Shown piece after piece: positions 26,465 through 35,687 of a stretch of 64,000 bases of DNA; within the stretch, counting starts at the first letter, position 1; every line of letters starts with the position of its first letter. The position numbers and the translations under genes were made by a program. Location: assembly GCA_026707285.1 (NCBI GenBank), contig JAPOXD010000019.1:62001-126000 (forward strand), written 5' to 3'. The stretch comes from Chloroflexota bacterium. Lineage in GTDB: Bacteria; Chloroflexota; UBA11872. Below the pieces are notes generated by a model, which saw only the letters and a program-made list of their open reading frames with translations, made no database searches and had not been told where the DNA came from.

Positions 26465-27664
26465 ATGATCGAAAGCGCCATTTACACCGACGGCTCGCGC
26501 TCCGTGCGCATCTCCGTCGATCGGATCGACACCTGGCTGGAAGACCACGAGTCCATCATCAACTTCCCCGGCGTCGTCGAGCTCGACGGCGACCGGCTCT
26601 TCATGACGATTCATCACGGCCGCCACGGCGGCGAGGAGCCCACGTGGGCCTTCCTGTCCGACGACGCCGGCGCGACCTGGCGCCGCTTGCCCAACGACTT
26701 TCCCTTGCTCTCACGGGATGCGCGCACGGGACTCATCAACGAGACCCATGACTCGGGGGTAACCGGGCACCTGCGCGACGGCTCCTTCGTGCGCATCAAC
26801 CACAGCACCGAGCACGCCCTGTCCGTGGGATACGACCGCGCGCGCGGGACGTATCACGAGCAGTTCCAGGAAGAAGACCCCACGTTTCGCTTCCATCGCT
26901 GGACCGGCGACGCCACGCCAATCGAGAGCCGCCCCTTCATGGTGCGCGGGATCCCGTGGGATCGCGCGTCCTACCAGTGCTACTCGCGACTGCTCGAGCT
27001 CGACGATGGCGACTTCCTCACCGCGTTGGAGTGGGTCAGAATCGTTCCGGAATCGGAATGGCAGACCCTGCCCAACGGCCGCGTGCGCAAGACGATCACC
27101 AGCGTCTTCATCGTGCGCTCCAGCGACCGCGGCAAGAGCTGGGACTTCGTGCACGCCTTCGACGCTTACGCGCTCAAGCCGACCTACGGCCTCGCCGACC
27201 GACCCTTGGACGAAGGCTTCAACGAGGCCGACCTGGTCAGGCTCGCGAACGACGACATTCTCTGCATGTTCCGCACCGGGTCCTACTCACCCATGCACAT
27301 GTCGCGCTCGGAGGATGGCGGGCGCACCTGGTCGACCCCGGTCAACACCGGATGGCAGGGCGTCAAACCGCGCCTGGAGCTGCTGCCGAACGGCGTGCTG
27401 GCCTGCGCCGCCGGTCGCGGGGCCTACGGCCACCCGCAGGTAACCCACGTGACCCTCAGCCTAGACGGCACCGGCCGCCACTGGGAAGCGCCGTTCGCCT
27501 TCCACACCGGGCCCGGCTGCTCCTACACCTCGACCATGCAGCGCGACGACCGGCTGCACGTGGTCTACTCGCACTCCGATTTCACCCGCGAAATGGGCAC
27601 CAACGAGCTGCCGTCGCAGACTATTCGCCGGGCCGTTCTGGACATTTCGGTTCTCGATGATTGA
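26465..27664 (+). CDS. Asp-box (BNR/sialidase-like) paralogue 2 of 4
   Basis: 399 aa, 12 bp after paralogue 1 with a strong GGAGG before the ATG. Asp-boxes: SDDAGATW, SSDRGKSW, SEDGGRTW and SLDGTGRHW. It shares IDTWLEDHESIINFPGVVEL and HHGRHGG with paralogue 4 and FAFHTGPGCSYTSTM with paralogue 3. An EADLVRLANDDILCMFRTGSYSPM segment near the middle is conserved in all four and probably forms the rim of the propeller. Cytoplasmic by sequence. Function unknown beyond the fold. Confidence 0.75.
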   Translation: MIESAIYTDGSRSVRISVDRIDTWLEDHESIINFPGVVELDGDRLFMTIHHGRHGGEEPTWAFLSDDAGATWRRLPNDFPLLSRDARTGLINETHDSGVTGHLRDGSFVRINHSTEHALSVGYDRARGTYHEQFQEEDPTFRFHRWTGDATPIESRPFMVRGIPWDRASYQCYSRLLELDDGDFLTALEWVRIVPESEWQTLPNGRVRKTITSVFIVRSSDRGKSWDFVHAFDAYALKPTYGLADRPLDEGFNEADLVRLANDDILCMFRTGSYSPMHMSRSEDGGRTWSTPVNTGWQGVKPRLELLPNGVLACAAGRGAYGHPQVTHVTLSLDGTGRHWEAPFAFHTGPGCSYTSTMQRDDRLHVVYSHSDFTREMGTNELPSQTIRRAVLDISVLDD

Positions 27665-27718
27665 TCGACCGCATCCCATAACACCGTCGGGCAGTCGGCG
27701 CCCAGGAGGTCCACCCCC

Positions 27719-28885
27719 ATGATCGAGTCCGCCACCTACACCGACGGCCAGCGCACCGCGACCCTGAGCGTCGAGCGCATCGACACTTGGCAGGAAGACA
27801 CCGAGGTCATCCTCAACTTTCCCCACGTCATCGAGCTTGCCGACAACCGCCTCTTCATGCGCTTCAGCCGCTCGCAGCACGCCATCGCCGACGTGGAACC
27901 CAAGCGCGACGTCTTCTCGACCGACGACGGCGAGACCTGGGGCGACCCGCCGCCCGGGATGGACTTTGGCGGCGGCAGTCTGGGATATCTCCGCGACGGC
28001 ACGATCATGCGGCTGGAGCACAACACGGTGGAGGCCAACCGGCGCACCTGGGACAAGCACGTCGGCCCGTTCCACCTGGTGATGCAGGAGGACGACCCGA
28101 CGTTTCGCCTCCGCACCTGGCACTCCAACGGCGACCCCATCGACAGCCTCGAGTTCAAGATCGACGGTCTGCCGTGGGAAACGGCCTCATACCAGACCTA
28201 CGCGAAGATCCTCGACCTCGACGACGGCAGCCTGCTCGCCGCCATGGAGGCCCAGGTCGGCCCACCGAGAATGACCGACCAAGTCCGGGAGGACGGCCGG
28301 CACCGCTGGGAAATCACCATGACGACCTTCATCGTCCGGTCGCGCGACCGCGGCCGGACGTGGGACTTCGTCACGGCGTTCCGCCCCGAAGAGCTGAACC
28401 TGGTCTACGGAGGGGGCGACCGTCCCGTGGACGAGGGGCTCACCGAGGCCGACCTGGTCGTGGCCGCCAACGGCGACATCCTCTGCGTCAACCGCACCGG
28501 GTCGTACTCCCCCATGTGGCAGACGCGCTCGACCGACGGCGGACACACCTGGGGCACGCCCGCGCCGGTCGGCTGGCAGGGCGTCAAGCCGCGGCTCAAC
28601 CTGTTGCCCAACGGCGTGCTCACCTGCGCCGCCGGCCGCGGCGGCTACGGTCACCCCCAGGTCACCCACGTGATGGTGAGCCTGGACGGCACGGGTAGCC
28701 ACTGGGAAGCGCCCTTCTGCTTCCACACCGGACCGGGCTGCTCCTATACCTCCACGCTGGTCCGCGACGGAAAACTGCACGTCGTGTTCTCCGACTCCGA
28801 TTTCACGCGGCCCTTCGGCACGCACAACCTGCCCTCGCAGCGCATCCGGCGCGCCGTGATCGACGTGCGCCTGCACGAAAGCTGA
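27719..28885 (+). CDS. Asp-box (BNR/sialidase-like) paralogue 3 of 4
   Basis: 388 aa, preceded by AGGAGG with an 8-nt spacer. Asp-boxes: STDDGETW, SRDRGRTW, STDGGHTW and SLDGTGSHW. It begins MIESATYTDGQRTATLSVERIDTW, nearly the same opening as paralogue 2, indicating recent duplication. The blade after the N-terminus is shorter (no HHGRHGG; instead FSRSQHAIADVEPKRD), so the copies have diverged around one surface. No export signal. Substrate unknown. Confidence 0.75.
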   Translation: MIESATYTDGQRTATLSVERIDTWQEDTEVILNFPHVIELADNRLFMRFSRSQHAIADVEPKRDVFSTDDGETWGDPPPGMDFGGGSLGYLRDGTIMRLEHNTVEANRRTWDKHVGPFHLVMQEDDPTFRLRTWHSNGDPIDSLEFKIDGLPWETASYQTYAKILDLDDGSLLAAMEAQVGPPRMTDQVREDGRHRWEITMTTFIVRSRDRGRTWDFVTAFRPEELNLVYGGGDRPVDEGLTEADLVVAANGDILCVNRTGSYSPMWQTRSTDGGHTWGTPAPVGWQGVKPRLNLLPNGVLTCAAGRGGYGHPQVTHVMVSLDGTGSHWEAPFCFHTGPGCSYTSTLVRDGKLHVVFSDSDFTRPFGTHNLPSQRIRRAVIDVRLHES

Positions 28886-28915
28886 GCGGCGACTCAAGCG
28901 GCGACTCAAGCGGCG
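28886..28915. repeat. 12-bp tandem repeat
   Basis: GCGGCGACTCAA occurs twice in direct succession (28886-28897, 28898-28909), followed by a half copy GCGGCG. It starts right at the stop of paralogue 3. It may be a slippage-prone tract; no function is evident. Confidence 0.6.
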
Positions 28916-29147
28916 CAGTCGAGCCGCCTCCGTCACCTCCGTGCCGCCCCGAGCTCTCCGTGTGCGTCCCGTCCCCATCGCTCCGAGCGCAGCGAGGGAT
29001 TTAGAGCCCCGACAACCGTCGCCGGAAATCAATCACCCGCGACTCCGGCCTGATCGCCGACACACGCCCGAATCGACGCTTCCGAGGTTCGACACGCACC
29101 GAGCCCCGGGGCTAGCATTTCCGCGCCCGACACCTGGAGCTGCATCC

Positions 29148-30347
29148 ATGCTGCGGCAAGCCGTCTACGAGCGAAACGGTCGCTCCGCATCGATCAGCGT
29201 CGAGCGCATCGACACCTGGTTCGAGACCACCGACTCGGTCATCAACTTTCCCGGGCTGGTGGAGCTCGAAGGCGACCACATGTTCCTGAGCTATCACCAC
29301 GGGCGTCACGGCGGCCACGAGCCCCTTGAGCTCGCCGTCTCGGTCGACGCCGGCGCCACCTGGCATGAAGCGCCCGACGATCACCCCATGGTCTATATCC
29401 ACCCGGCAACGGGCCGCAAGGGCATCGAGTTTGCGTCCGGCGTCTTGGGATACCCGCGCGACGACACCATCGTGTACATCGACCACGACACGGTGGAGGT
29501 GTCGGATCGCTGGAAGGACCGCACCTCGGGCTCCTACCACGAGGTGGGGCAGGTGGAGAGCCCGACATTCCTTTGGCGGCGCTGGTCCAAGGCCGGCGAG
29601 CCGCTGGAGAAGCACACGTTCAAAGTTCGCGACCTGCCCTTCGCGCGCGCGTCCTACCAGTCCTACAGCTCGCTTATCGAGCTGGACAACGGCGACTACC
29701 TGACGGCCCTCGAGTGGGTGGACATGCTGCCGGCCGACGAGTGGTCCACCGACACCCGCGGCCGCATCCGCAAGACGCGCATCGGCGTCTTCATCGTGCG
29801 TTCGAGCGACCAGGGGTACACCTGGGACTTCGTGCACAAGTTCGACGCCGGCGAGCTTAAGCCCGCCTACGGCCACGCCGATCGCGCCGTCGACGAGGGA
29901 TTCGACGAGGCCGATCTCGCCGTCACGGCCAACGGCGACATCCTCTGCGTGATGCGCACCGGCAGCTATTCGCCGATGTTCCAATCGCGCTCCACGGACG
30001 GCGGCCGCACCTGGTCCGAGCCGACCAACACCGGCTGGCAGGCGGTCAAGCCGCGGCTCACGCTACTGCCCAACGGCATCCTCGCCTGCGCCTCCGGGCG
30101 TGGGGCTTATGGGCACCCGCAGGTCACGCACGTGATGCTGAGCCTGGACGGCAACGGCGAGCACTGGGAGACGCCCTTCGCGTTTCACACGCGCGGCGGC
30201 TGCTCCTACACCTCCAAGATGTACCGGGACGACCGGCTGCACGTGATCTACTCAGACTCGGACTTCACCCGCGAGCTCGGGACCATCGGTCTGCCGTCGC
30301 AGCGAATCTGCCGCGCGGTGATCGACGTGCAGAGCCCGGCGCCCTAG
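29148..30347 (+). CDS. Asp-box (BNR/sialidase-like) paralogue 4 of 4
   Basis: 399 aa; ATG 29148 chosen (GGAG upstream, and the paralogues start at the equivalent residue), although the frame is open for longer. Asp-boxes: SVDAGATW, SSDQGYTW, STDGGRTW and SLDGNGEHW. The conserved rim motif reads EADLAVTANGDILCVMRTGSYSPM and the end TRGGCSYTSKM...SDFTRELG. A 262-bp spacer with a short tandem repeat separates it from paralogue 3, so it may have its own promoter. Cytoplasmic propeller of unknown activity. Confidence 0.75.
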   Translation: MLRQAVYERNGRSASISVERIDTWFETTDSVINFPGLVELEGDHMFLSYHHGRHGGHEPLELAVSVDAGATWHEAPDDHPMVYIHPATGRKGIEFASGVLGYPRDDTIVYIDHDTVEVSDRWKDRTSGSYHEVGQVESPTFLWRRWSKAGEPLEKHTFKVRDLPFARASYQSYSSLIELDNGDYLTALEWVDMLPADEWSTDTRGRIRKTRIGVFIVRSSDQGYTWDFVHKFDAGELKPAYGHADRAVDEGFDEADLAVTANGDILCVMRTGSYSPMFQSRSTDGGRTWSEPTNTGWQAVKPRLTLLPNGILACASGRGAYGHPQVTHVMLSLDGNGEHWETPFAFHTRGGCSYTSKMYRDDRLHVIYSDSDFTRELGTIGLPSQRICRAVIDVQSPAP

Positions 30348-30380
30348 CCTGCCGCCAATACCCCGCGCGGTGCGTTAGCC

Positions 30381-31379
30381 ATGCGACTGGGCCTGCTGGT
30401 TCGCCTGTTCACGGCGACGCATGGCCGGATCGACGTGGAGTCGAGCGCCGCCGCGGCCAAGCCGCGCTGGGAGCGATCCACCGTCACCCGGGCCGAGTTC
30501 GAGGCGTCGCTCGACCTGGCGGCCGAAATCGGCGCCGAGGTGGTAGAGATCACGCAAGCCGGTCAGCCGGCGGCGGCCGAGCTTCTGGTGGCGAGTCCTC
30601 GGCTGCGGCGCGAGTTCAGCGCCATGGTCGCGGACCGTGGACTCTCGATCGCGGCGCTCAACGCCGCCGGTATGCCGCTGCACCCACGTAGCGGCGGGCG
30701 CGCCCGGCGGCTCATCCGGCGCACCATCGAGCTTGCCAGCCTGCTCGACGTTCGCACCGTCATCAGCATGTCCGGGACGGGCGGCGACGGACCGGCAGCC
30801 AGCACGGTCAACTGGGTCAGCTTTCCCTGGCCCGAGGAGTCGGTCGCCCTGCGCGAGCGCCACTGGCAAGCGGCCGTGGGCCTCTGGCGCGACCTGGCGG
30901 GCTACGCGACCAGCCGCGGGATCGAGCGCGTAGCCCTGGAGCTACACCCCATGCACCTGGTGTACAACGTGCCGACGTTCCATCGGCTGCACGCGGCGGT
31001 GGGATCCGTCATCTCAGCCAACGTGGATCCCAGCCACCTCTTCTGGCAGGGCATGGATCCTTCCGCGGTCGTGCGCGCCCTCGGCGACTCGGTGGCGCAC
31101 GTGCACGTCAAGGACACGCAGCTCGTCGCGGACGAGCTCGCCACGGCGGGCGTGCTGGACGGACGTCCGTTCGGCGCGGACGCCCCGCGAGCCTGGGTGC
31201 ACCGGACCGTGGGCCACGGGCACGGTGACGACGTGTGGACGGCGTTCTTCCGGGCGCTGCGGGACGGTGGCTACAGCGGCGCGCTGAGCCTCGAGAATGA
31301 GGACCCCTATCAGAGCTACACGGAGGGCGTGCGGGAAGCCGCCACCTACGTGCGACCGATCCTGCGGGGGCTCAAATGA
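30381..31379 (+). CDS. Xylose isomerase-like TIM-barrel (sugar phosphate isomerase/epimerase)
   Basis: 332 aa. ERVALELHPMHLVYNVPTFHRL, SANVDPSHLFWQGMDP, AHVHVKDTQ and GALSLENEDPYQS supply the Glu, Asp, His and Glu metal-binding positions of the AP-endonuclease-2/xylose-isomerase-like superfamily. Predicted to isomerise or epimerise a sugar derivative. Its TGA overlaps the ATG of the next Gfo/Idh/MocA gene (ATGA), a frequent partnership in inositol-like or keto-sugar catabolism. It follows the Asp-box array by 33 bp, so it may belong to the same transcript. Confidence 0.84.
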   Translation: MRLGLLVRLFTATHGRIDVESSAAAAKPRWERSTVTRAEFEASLDLAAEIGAEVVEITQAGQPAAAELLVASPRLRREFSAMVADRGLSIAALNAAGMPLHPRSGGRARRLIRRTIELASLLDVRTVISMSGTGGDGPAASTVNWVSFPWPEESVALRERHWQAAVGLWRDLAGYATSRGIERVALELHPMHLVYNVPTFHRLHAAVGSVISANVDPSHLFWQGMDPSAVVRALGDSVAHVHVKDTQLVADELATAGVLDGRPFGADAPRAWVHRTVGHGHGDDVWTAFFRALRDGGYSGALSLENEDPYQSYTEGVREAATYVRPILRGLK

Positions 31380-32503
31380 TCCTCCAAGAGCCGGAAACGC
31401 CCCCGCCGGCTTCTCTCGAAGCAGTCACGGCTGTTCCGCTGACGCCACCCTCGCTCGGCAAGCCAATCCCGCAGCAGTTTCGGGTCGGTCTCATCGGCGC
31501 GGGTCGCGTGGTGCAGAACTCGGTGCTACCGGCCTATCGGCAGGCCGGGATCACCCCCGTGGCCGCCGCCGATCCCGACCCCGAGGCGCGCGCCGCCGTG
31601 CAGCGCCGCTGGGGCATCACGCCGGTGTTCGCGAACTTCCGGGAGATGTTCGACGCAGTCGATCTCGACGTGGCGGACGTCAACATTCGCTGGGACGTTG
31701 GGCTCTCGCCAACGCGCGTCGCGTCGGTCGAGGAAGCCGCGCGCCGGGGCATCCATGTGCTCATGGCCAAGCCCTTCGCCGCCACCTACGCCCAATGCCG
31801 CACCATGGTCGAGGCCGCCAAGGACGGCGGCGTCACGCTCGCGGTCGACCACAACACGCGCTTCGCTCCGGTGCCCTTCGGCATCCGGTCGCTGATCCGG
31901 GCCGGCGTGACGGGACCGCTGATTTCGGCCTCGTACCTCTACCACTCCGCCGTGGGACGCCAGCACACCAACGCTTTCGATGCGGCGTACGACAACGTGG
32001 TCCACGCCGCCGACACCCTGCTGACCTGGTTCGAGCAGGAGGCGGAGGAGGTCTACGCGCATTGGAGCCGTCGGGTCGATGGCGTGGGCTCGGTGTTCAG
32101 CGGCACGCTCAGGTTCGCCGACGGCGCCAACGCCACCATCCTCTTTGACTTCGCTACGCGCCACCGCCGCCAGATGGACTTCGTGGCCGTGGGCGAGCGC
32201 GCCAGCGTCGACGGTCGCCAGGACGCCGGCGCGCCGCCGCCCGCGACGATGCGGCGACCGACGCTGCGCTACGGACCGCACACGCCACGCGGGCTCGTGG
32301 TCGAGCTGCCGCTGCACCACTCCCTGATGCCGGATTCCTTCCTGGCCTCCCGCGCCGACTTCCTGCAGGCCACTGCCGAGGGGCGCGAGCCGTGGGCGAA
32401 CGGCGCACAGGTGCTGCGCACCATGCGCACGCACATCGCGCTATGCCGGTCCGCCGCAGAGGGTCGCCCCGTCCGGCCTGCGTCGATCGAAGAGTCAGCC
32501 TAG
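31376..32503 (+). CDS. Gfo/Idh/MocA family oxidoreductase
   Basis: 375 aa. After a proline-rich 30-residue N-terminal tail comes VGLIGAGRVVQNSVLPAY, the Rossmann turn. HVLMAKPFAATY is the EKP motif with Ala in place of Glu, and DNVVHAADTLLTWF covers the catalytic His/Asp region. Start is the ATG overlapping the isomerase stop, although an internal start closer to the fold is possible. Expected NAD(P)-linked oxidation of a sugar-like substrate delivered by its coupled neighbour. The E-to-A change in the EKP motif is unusual. Confidence 0.83.
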   Translation: MILQEPETPPPASLEAVTAVPLTPPSLGKPIPQQFRVGLIGAGRVVQNSVLPAYRQAGITPVAAADPDPEARAAVQRRWGITPVFANFREMFDAVDLDVADVNIRWDVGLSPTRVASVEEAARRGIHVLMAKPFAATYAQCRTMVEAAKDGGVTLAVDHNTRFAPVPFGIRSLIRAGVTGPLISASYLYHSAVGRQHTNAFDAAYDNVVHAADTLLTWFEQEAEEVYAHWSRRVDGVGSVFSGTLRFADGANATILFDFATRHRRQMDFVAVGERASVDGRQDAGAPPPATMRRPTLRYGPHTPRGLVVELPLHHSLMPDSFLASRADFLQATAEGREPWANGAQVLRTMRTHIALCRSAAEGRPVRPASIEESA

Positions 32504-32563
32504 GCGACACCCCGGTCCGCCTGTGGCATCGTGCCGGTGCGCCGCCTACCCGAGGAGCAACCG

Positions 32564-33175
32564 GTGGCCGACATCGACGTGCGCCCGCTCTCCGTCCGTC
32601 CGCTGGAAGCAGTGGCGTTCCGCCCGTTCGGTGCGGTGATCGCGCCCGAAACCGCCGACGCCCCGAGCCTGAACCGCTCGCCGGGCAATCTGGGCTTTCT
32701 CTGGGTGCACAAGGAGCTGGAGTTCCCCAAGGCGGCCTATATGTGCAGCCTGCGGTACTACTACCGCGGCAACCGCTGCGAGTTCCTGCAGAAGCACCCC
32801 GAGAGCACCGTCACGCTCATTCCCGTCAGCGGCGTGAGCGCGATCGTGGTCGCCCCGGATGATGCAAGCGGCGGCCCGAACGTGGACGCGGCGCAGGCCT
32901 TCCTGCTGGAGCCGGGACGCGGCGCGGTGATTCACCTCGGCGTGTGGCTGCGCTATGCCTATCCCCTCACGCCGTTCGCCGATTTCGCCTACGTGACCCA
33001 GCGTGTCGACCCCGCCACGGCCAACGTCAGCGACGACACCGTGCGGGTAGACCTGGACACCGACCTCGGCCTGGTGTTCGACCTGGTGTTTGACGTGCCG
33101 GCGGGCGAGGGCTACGCCCACACGCCCAGCGGCGCGCTGGCTGCGGCCCCGGAGCGAAACCCGCCGCACGGCTAG
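32564..33175 (+). CDS. Ureidoglycolate lyase (AllA)-like protein
   Basis: 203 aa from GTG 32564, which has GAGGAG 7 nt upstream. VRPLEAVAFRPFGAVIAP is the family opening, HPESTVTLIPVSG and IVVAPDD follow, and AVIHLGVWLRYAYPLTPFADFAYVTQ corresponds to the GxWHxxL segment. Here the first histidine is replaced by leucine. AllA-type cupin proteins release urea from ureidoglycolate, but no purine or allantoin gene is nearby, so another small hydroxy acid is possible. Family placement is moderately sure. Confidence 0.62.
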   Translation: MADIDVRPLSVRPLEAVAFRPFGAVIAPETADAPSLNRSPGNLGFLWVHKELEFPKAAYMCSLRYYYRGNRCEFLQKHPESTVTLIPVSGVSAIVVAPDDASGGPNVDAAQAFLLEPGRGAVIHLGVWLRYAYPLTPFADFAYVTQRVDPATANVSDDTVRVDLDTDLGLVFDLVFDVPAGEGYAHTPSGALAAAPERNPPHG

Positions 33176-33218
33176 TCGCGCGTACACTCGCGCCCTCGCC
33201 GGGGGAAAGGCACCCAGA

Positions 33219-34244
33219 ATGCTCCAGATCGGGCTGATTGGACTGGGCGGCATCGCCTCCGCGCACCTGGAAGGCCTCGCCCTGCTCGAGGCCAAAGGCC
33301 TGGCCCGCTGCGTGGCCGGCGCCGAGCCTGTCGACGAGCGACGCGAGGAGCGCCGCAAGGCCTTCGGCATCCCCAAGGTCTACGCCAGCCACCGCGATCT
33401 GCTGGCCGACGCGGACGTCGAGGCCGTGGGCATCCTCTTGCCCCATCACCTGCATGCGGGCGTCACCGTCGAAGCCCTGGACGCCGGCAAGCACGTGCTG
33501 GTCGAGAAGCCGATGGCCGTCACCATGGACGAGTGCGACCGCATGATGGAGGCCGAAGCGCGAAACGGTCGGCGCCTGCAGATCGGCCTCACCGGCCAAT
33601 ACCGTCCGGCGATGCGCACAGCGCGGGCCTTCCTGGACACCAACGCCCTCGGCCCTGTCATCCAGGTGCTGGCGCTGGTGAGCGCCAAGCTGCCCTACGA
33701 GCACCGCGACCGCTATATGCGAACCCGCTCCATGGGCGGCGGCCAGTGGCTCGGCGACGGCGCCCACATGGTCGACTGGGTGACGCATCTAATCGGCACC
33801 AAGGCCGTGTCGGTGAAGGCGGTTCTCGGGAACTACATGCACCACATGTCGGGGGACGACACCGCCACCGTGCTCATCCAATACGCCAACGGGGTCGCCG
33901 GCGTGGTGATCATGGTGGCCCATTCACGCGGTCCCGACGAGACGGGGATGGTCGACGTGCACGGCGCCCAAGGGCGCCTGCAACTGGATTGGGTGAGCGA
34001 CGCCGGACCGCACGGCCAGGTGCGCGTGGGACAGGACGGCGCCTGGCGCGACCTGGAAATCGAGCCCATCAACGACTTTGCCGAGCAATACCGCGACTTC
34101 GCCACCGCGATCGCGACGAATGACCGTCCGCCGGCCAGCAGCGCCTACGGCCGCCACATCATGGAAGTCCTGTTTGCGGCCGAGCGCTCCAGCGTCACCG
34201 GCCGCGAGGTCGTGTTGGAGCCGCTGGAACGGGAGCCCTGGTAG
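33219..34244 (+). CDS. Gfo/Idh/MocA family oxidoreductase
   Basis: 341 aa from ATG 33219. GLIGLGGIASAHLEG is a canonical Rossmann turn, HVLVEKPMAVTMDEC the intact EKP motif, and WLGDGAHMVDWVTHLIG the catalytic Asp/His segment. This is the most canonical of the six family members here. Its last 12 codons (VVLEPLEREPW and stop) reappear almost perfectly at 35592-35627 beyond the ankyrin gene, so this 3' end has been duplicated. Substrate unknown. Confidence 0.87.
   Translation: MLQIGLIGLGGIASAHLEGLALLEAKGLARCVAGAEPVDERREERRKAFGIPKVYASHRDLLADADVEAVGILLPHHLHAGVTVEALDAGKHVLVEKPMAVTMDECDRMMEAEARNGRRLQIGLTGQYRPAMRTARAFLDTNALGPVIQVLALVSAKLPYEHRDRYMRTRSMGGGQWLGDGAHMVDWVTHLIGTKAVSVKAVLGNYMHHMSGDDTATVLIQYANGVAGVVIMVAHSRGPDETGMVDVHGAQGRLQLDWVSDAGPHGQVRVGQDGAWRDLEIEPINDFAEQYRDFATAIATNDRPPASSAYGRHIMEVLFAAERSSVTGREVVLEPLEREPW
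34209..34244 (+). repeat. 36-bp direct repeat, left copy (end of oxidoreductase gene)
   Basis: GTCGTGTTGGAGCCGCTGGA and the following 16 bases are the 3' end of the oxidoreductase gene including TAG. The right copy at 35592-35627 differs at one base. The two copies bracket the ankyrin lipoprotein gene. Confidence 0.85.
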
Positions 34245-34418
34245 AGATCTAGCGGCTCGGCGTTGAGCCGCGAATCGTGGATGGAGGGACAGGGGCCTTC
34301 GTGGCGGTCCAACGGACGCGAGGCCTCCAGAGGGTCTTCTCAGGTGATGCCAACCGGGACACCGGCTTGGCGGTCGTCCCGCCACGTGGCAGGTGGTCCG
34401 CCCTTCCACAACGCTCGA

Positions 34419-35480
34419 CTAGCCGCCGGCTCCGTACTCCCGAAATACCTCCAGAGCCGCTGAGTTGTTGGCGTTGACGGCGATACCCGCAGGGGTGTTT
34501 CCGGCAATGTCTCTGGCCTCAATGTTCGCGCCGCGCTCGAGCAACAGGCGAGCCATCGCCGGATTCTTGTTGGTTGCAGCCCAGTGCAAGGCCGTCCAGC
34601 CGTTGTCGGAGGTTGCCTCGATGTCGGCGCCCCGATCCAGCAGCAGCGCCAGAATGTCGGGGGAGTCATTCAGGGCTGACGCCTGATGAATGGGTCTCTC
34701 ACCTCTTTTGGTTGTTGCCTCGATGTTGGCGCCCGAGTCCAGCAACGCCTCGATCATGAGTTGCTGGCTGGTCACGGCCGCCGCGAAGTGCAGGGCGGTC
34801 CAGCCATTCTCGTCCACCGCGTTGACCTCGGCGCCACGGTTGAGTAGCTCGCTGACAACTGCCGGCACGACGGCAAAGGCCGCGGCGGTGTGGAGCGCGG
34901 TCCACCCGTCATCGTCCGTTGCCCGGATGTCGGCGCCTCGGTCCAGCAGCAGGGCGACGAGCGTCGGTTTATTGCTGAGACCGGCCGCCAGATGCAAAGG
35001 CGTCCAGCCGTCGGCGTTTGTCGCCTCGATATCCGCACCGCAGTCCAGCGCGGCTCGCACTTCCGATGCCGCCGAATAGCTCCAGAAGTAGTCGCCGAGC
35101 CAAACCGCCTCCACCACGGCACCACGACACGGCTCGGGCGTAGGCGTGCCTGCCGGGGCGAGAGTGGGCGTGGGGGATGGTCGGGGCGTTGACGTTGGGG
35201 ACGCGGTAGGTGTGGGGGACGGTTGAGGCGTAGCCGTAGGGGCCAGGGTAGGCGTGGGCGACGGCTCAGGGGTCGCGGTCGGCGTTGGGGAGGGCTGCGG
35301 TGTGGACGTAGGCATCGCTGTCGGCGTCTCGGTCGTTGCCGTCGGTGCGGCTGCCGCCTCCGCCGTTTGAGTTGGGCTTGACGCATCACCGCAGGACGCC
35401 AGCAGGAGGATCCCAACGCCGAGAGCCGCACACCGCGCGGCAGTTCGCAAAACGGATGGAATTGTCGACACGACGAACAC
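34419..35480 (-). CDS. Ankyrin-repeat lipoprotein with Pro/Thr linker
   Basis: 353 aa. The N-terminus has a signal sequence ending in the lipobox LLLASC (Cys30). A roughly 75-residue linker of repeated PTPT, PSPTPT and ATPEPSP units follows. Then come about six ankyrin repeats, e.g. [53 protein letters not shown] and [12 protein letters not shown]. Predicted to be anchored on the outside of the membrane and extended by the linker, so a protein-protein interaction role at the cell surface is likely. Ankyrin proteins of this type are common in sponge and other host-associated bacteria. It is flanked by the 36-bp direct repeats. Confidence 0.88.
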   Translation of the reverse strand: MFVVSTIPSVLRTAARCAALGVGILLLASCGDASSPTQTAEAAAAPTATTETPTAMPTSTPQPSPTPTATPEPSPTPTLAPTATPQPSPTPTASPTSTPRPSPTPTLAPAGTPTPEPCRGAVVEAVWLGDYFWSYSAASEVRAALDCGADIEATNADGWTPLHLAAGLSNKPTLVALLLDRGADIRATDDDGWTALHTAAAFAVVPAVVSELLNRGAEVNAVDENGWTALHFAAAVTSQQLMIEALLDSGANIEATTKRGERPIHQASALNDSPDILALLLDRGADIEATSDNGWTALHWAATNKNPAMARLLLERGANIEARDIAGNTPAGIAVNANNSAALEVFREYGAGG

Positions 35481-35591
35481 TCAACCCCCGGCGGTCATCG
35501 CAATCGCACCAGCGCGGTCAGGGTGGCGCTGGTAGCGCAAGATCGGGAGCACAAGCATAGTCGCGAGCCGCAAGTCGGCATCTCGCGCGAC

Positions 35592-35627
35592 GTCGTGTTG
35601 GAGCCGCTGGAACGGGAGCCGTGGTAG
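35592..35627 (+). repeat. 36-bp direct repeat, right copy (orphan gene end)
   Basis: Matches the oxidoreductase 3' end at 34209-34244 in 35 of 36 positions, including the stop codon, but no coding frame precedes it. It is the scar of a duplication or insertion between the two copies. Confidence 0.85.
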
Positions 35628-35687
35628 CGCTTTCAACCGGTCGTCGGTGAGTTCACTTTCGATACGACGGACGGCGTCTCGTTACCA

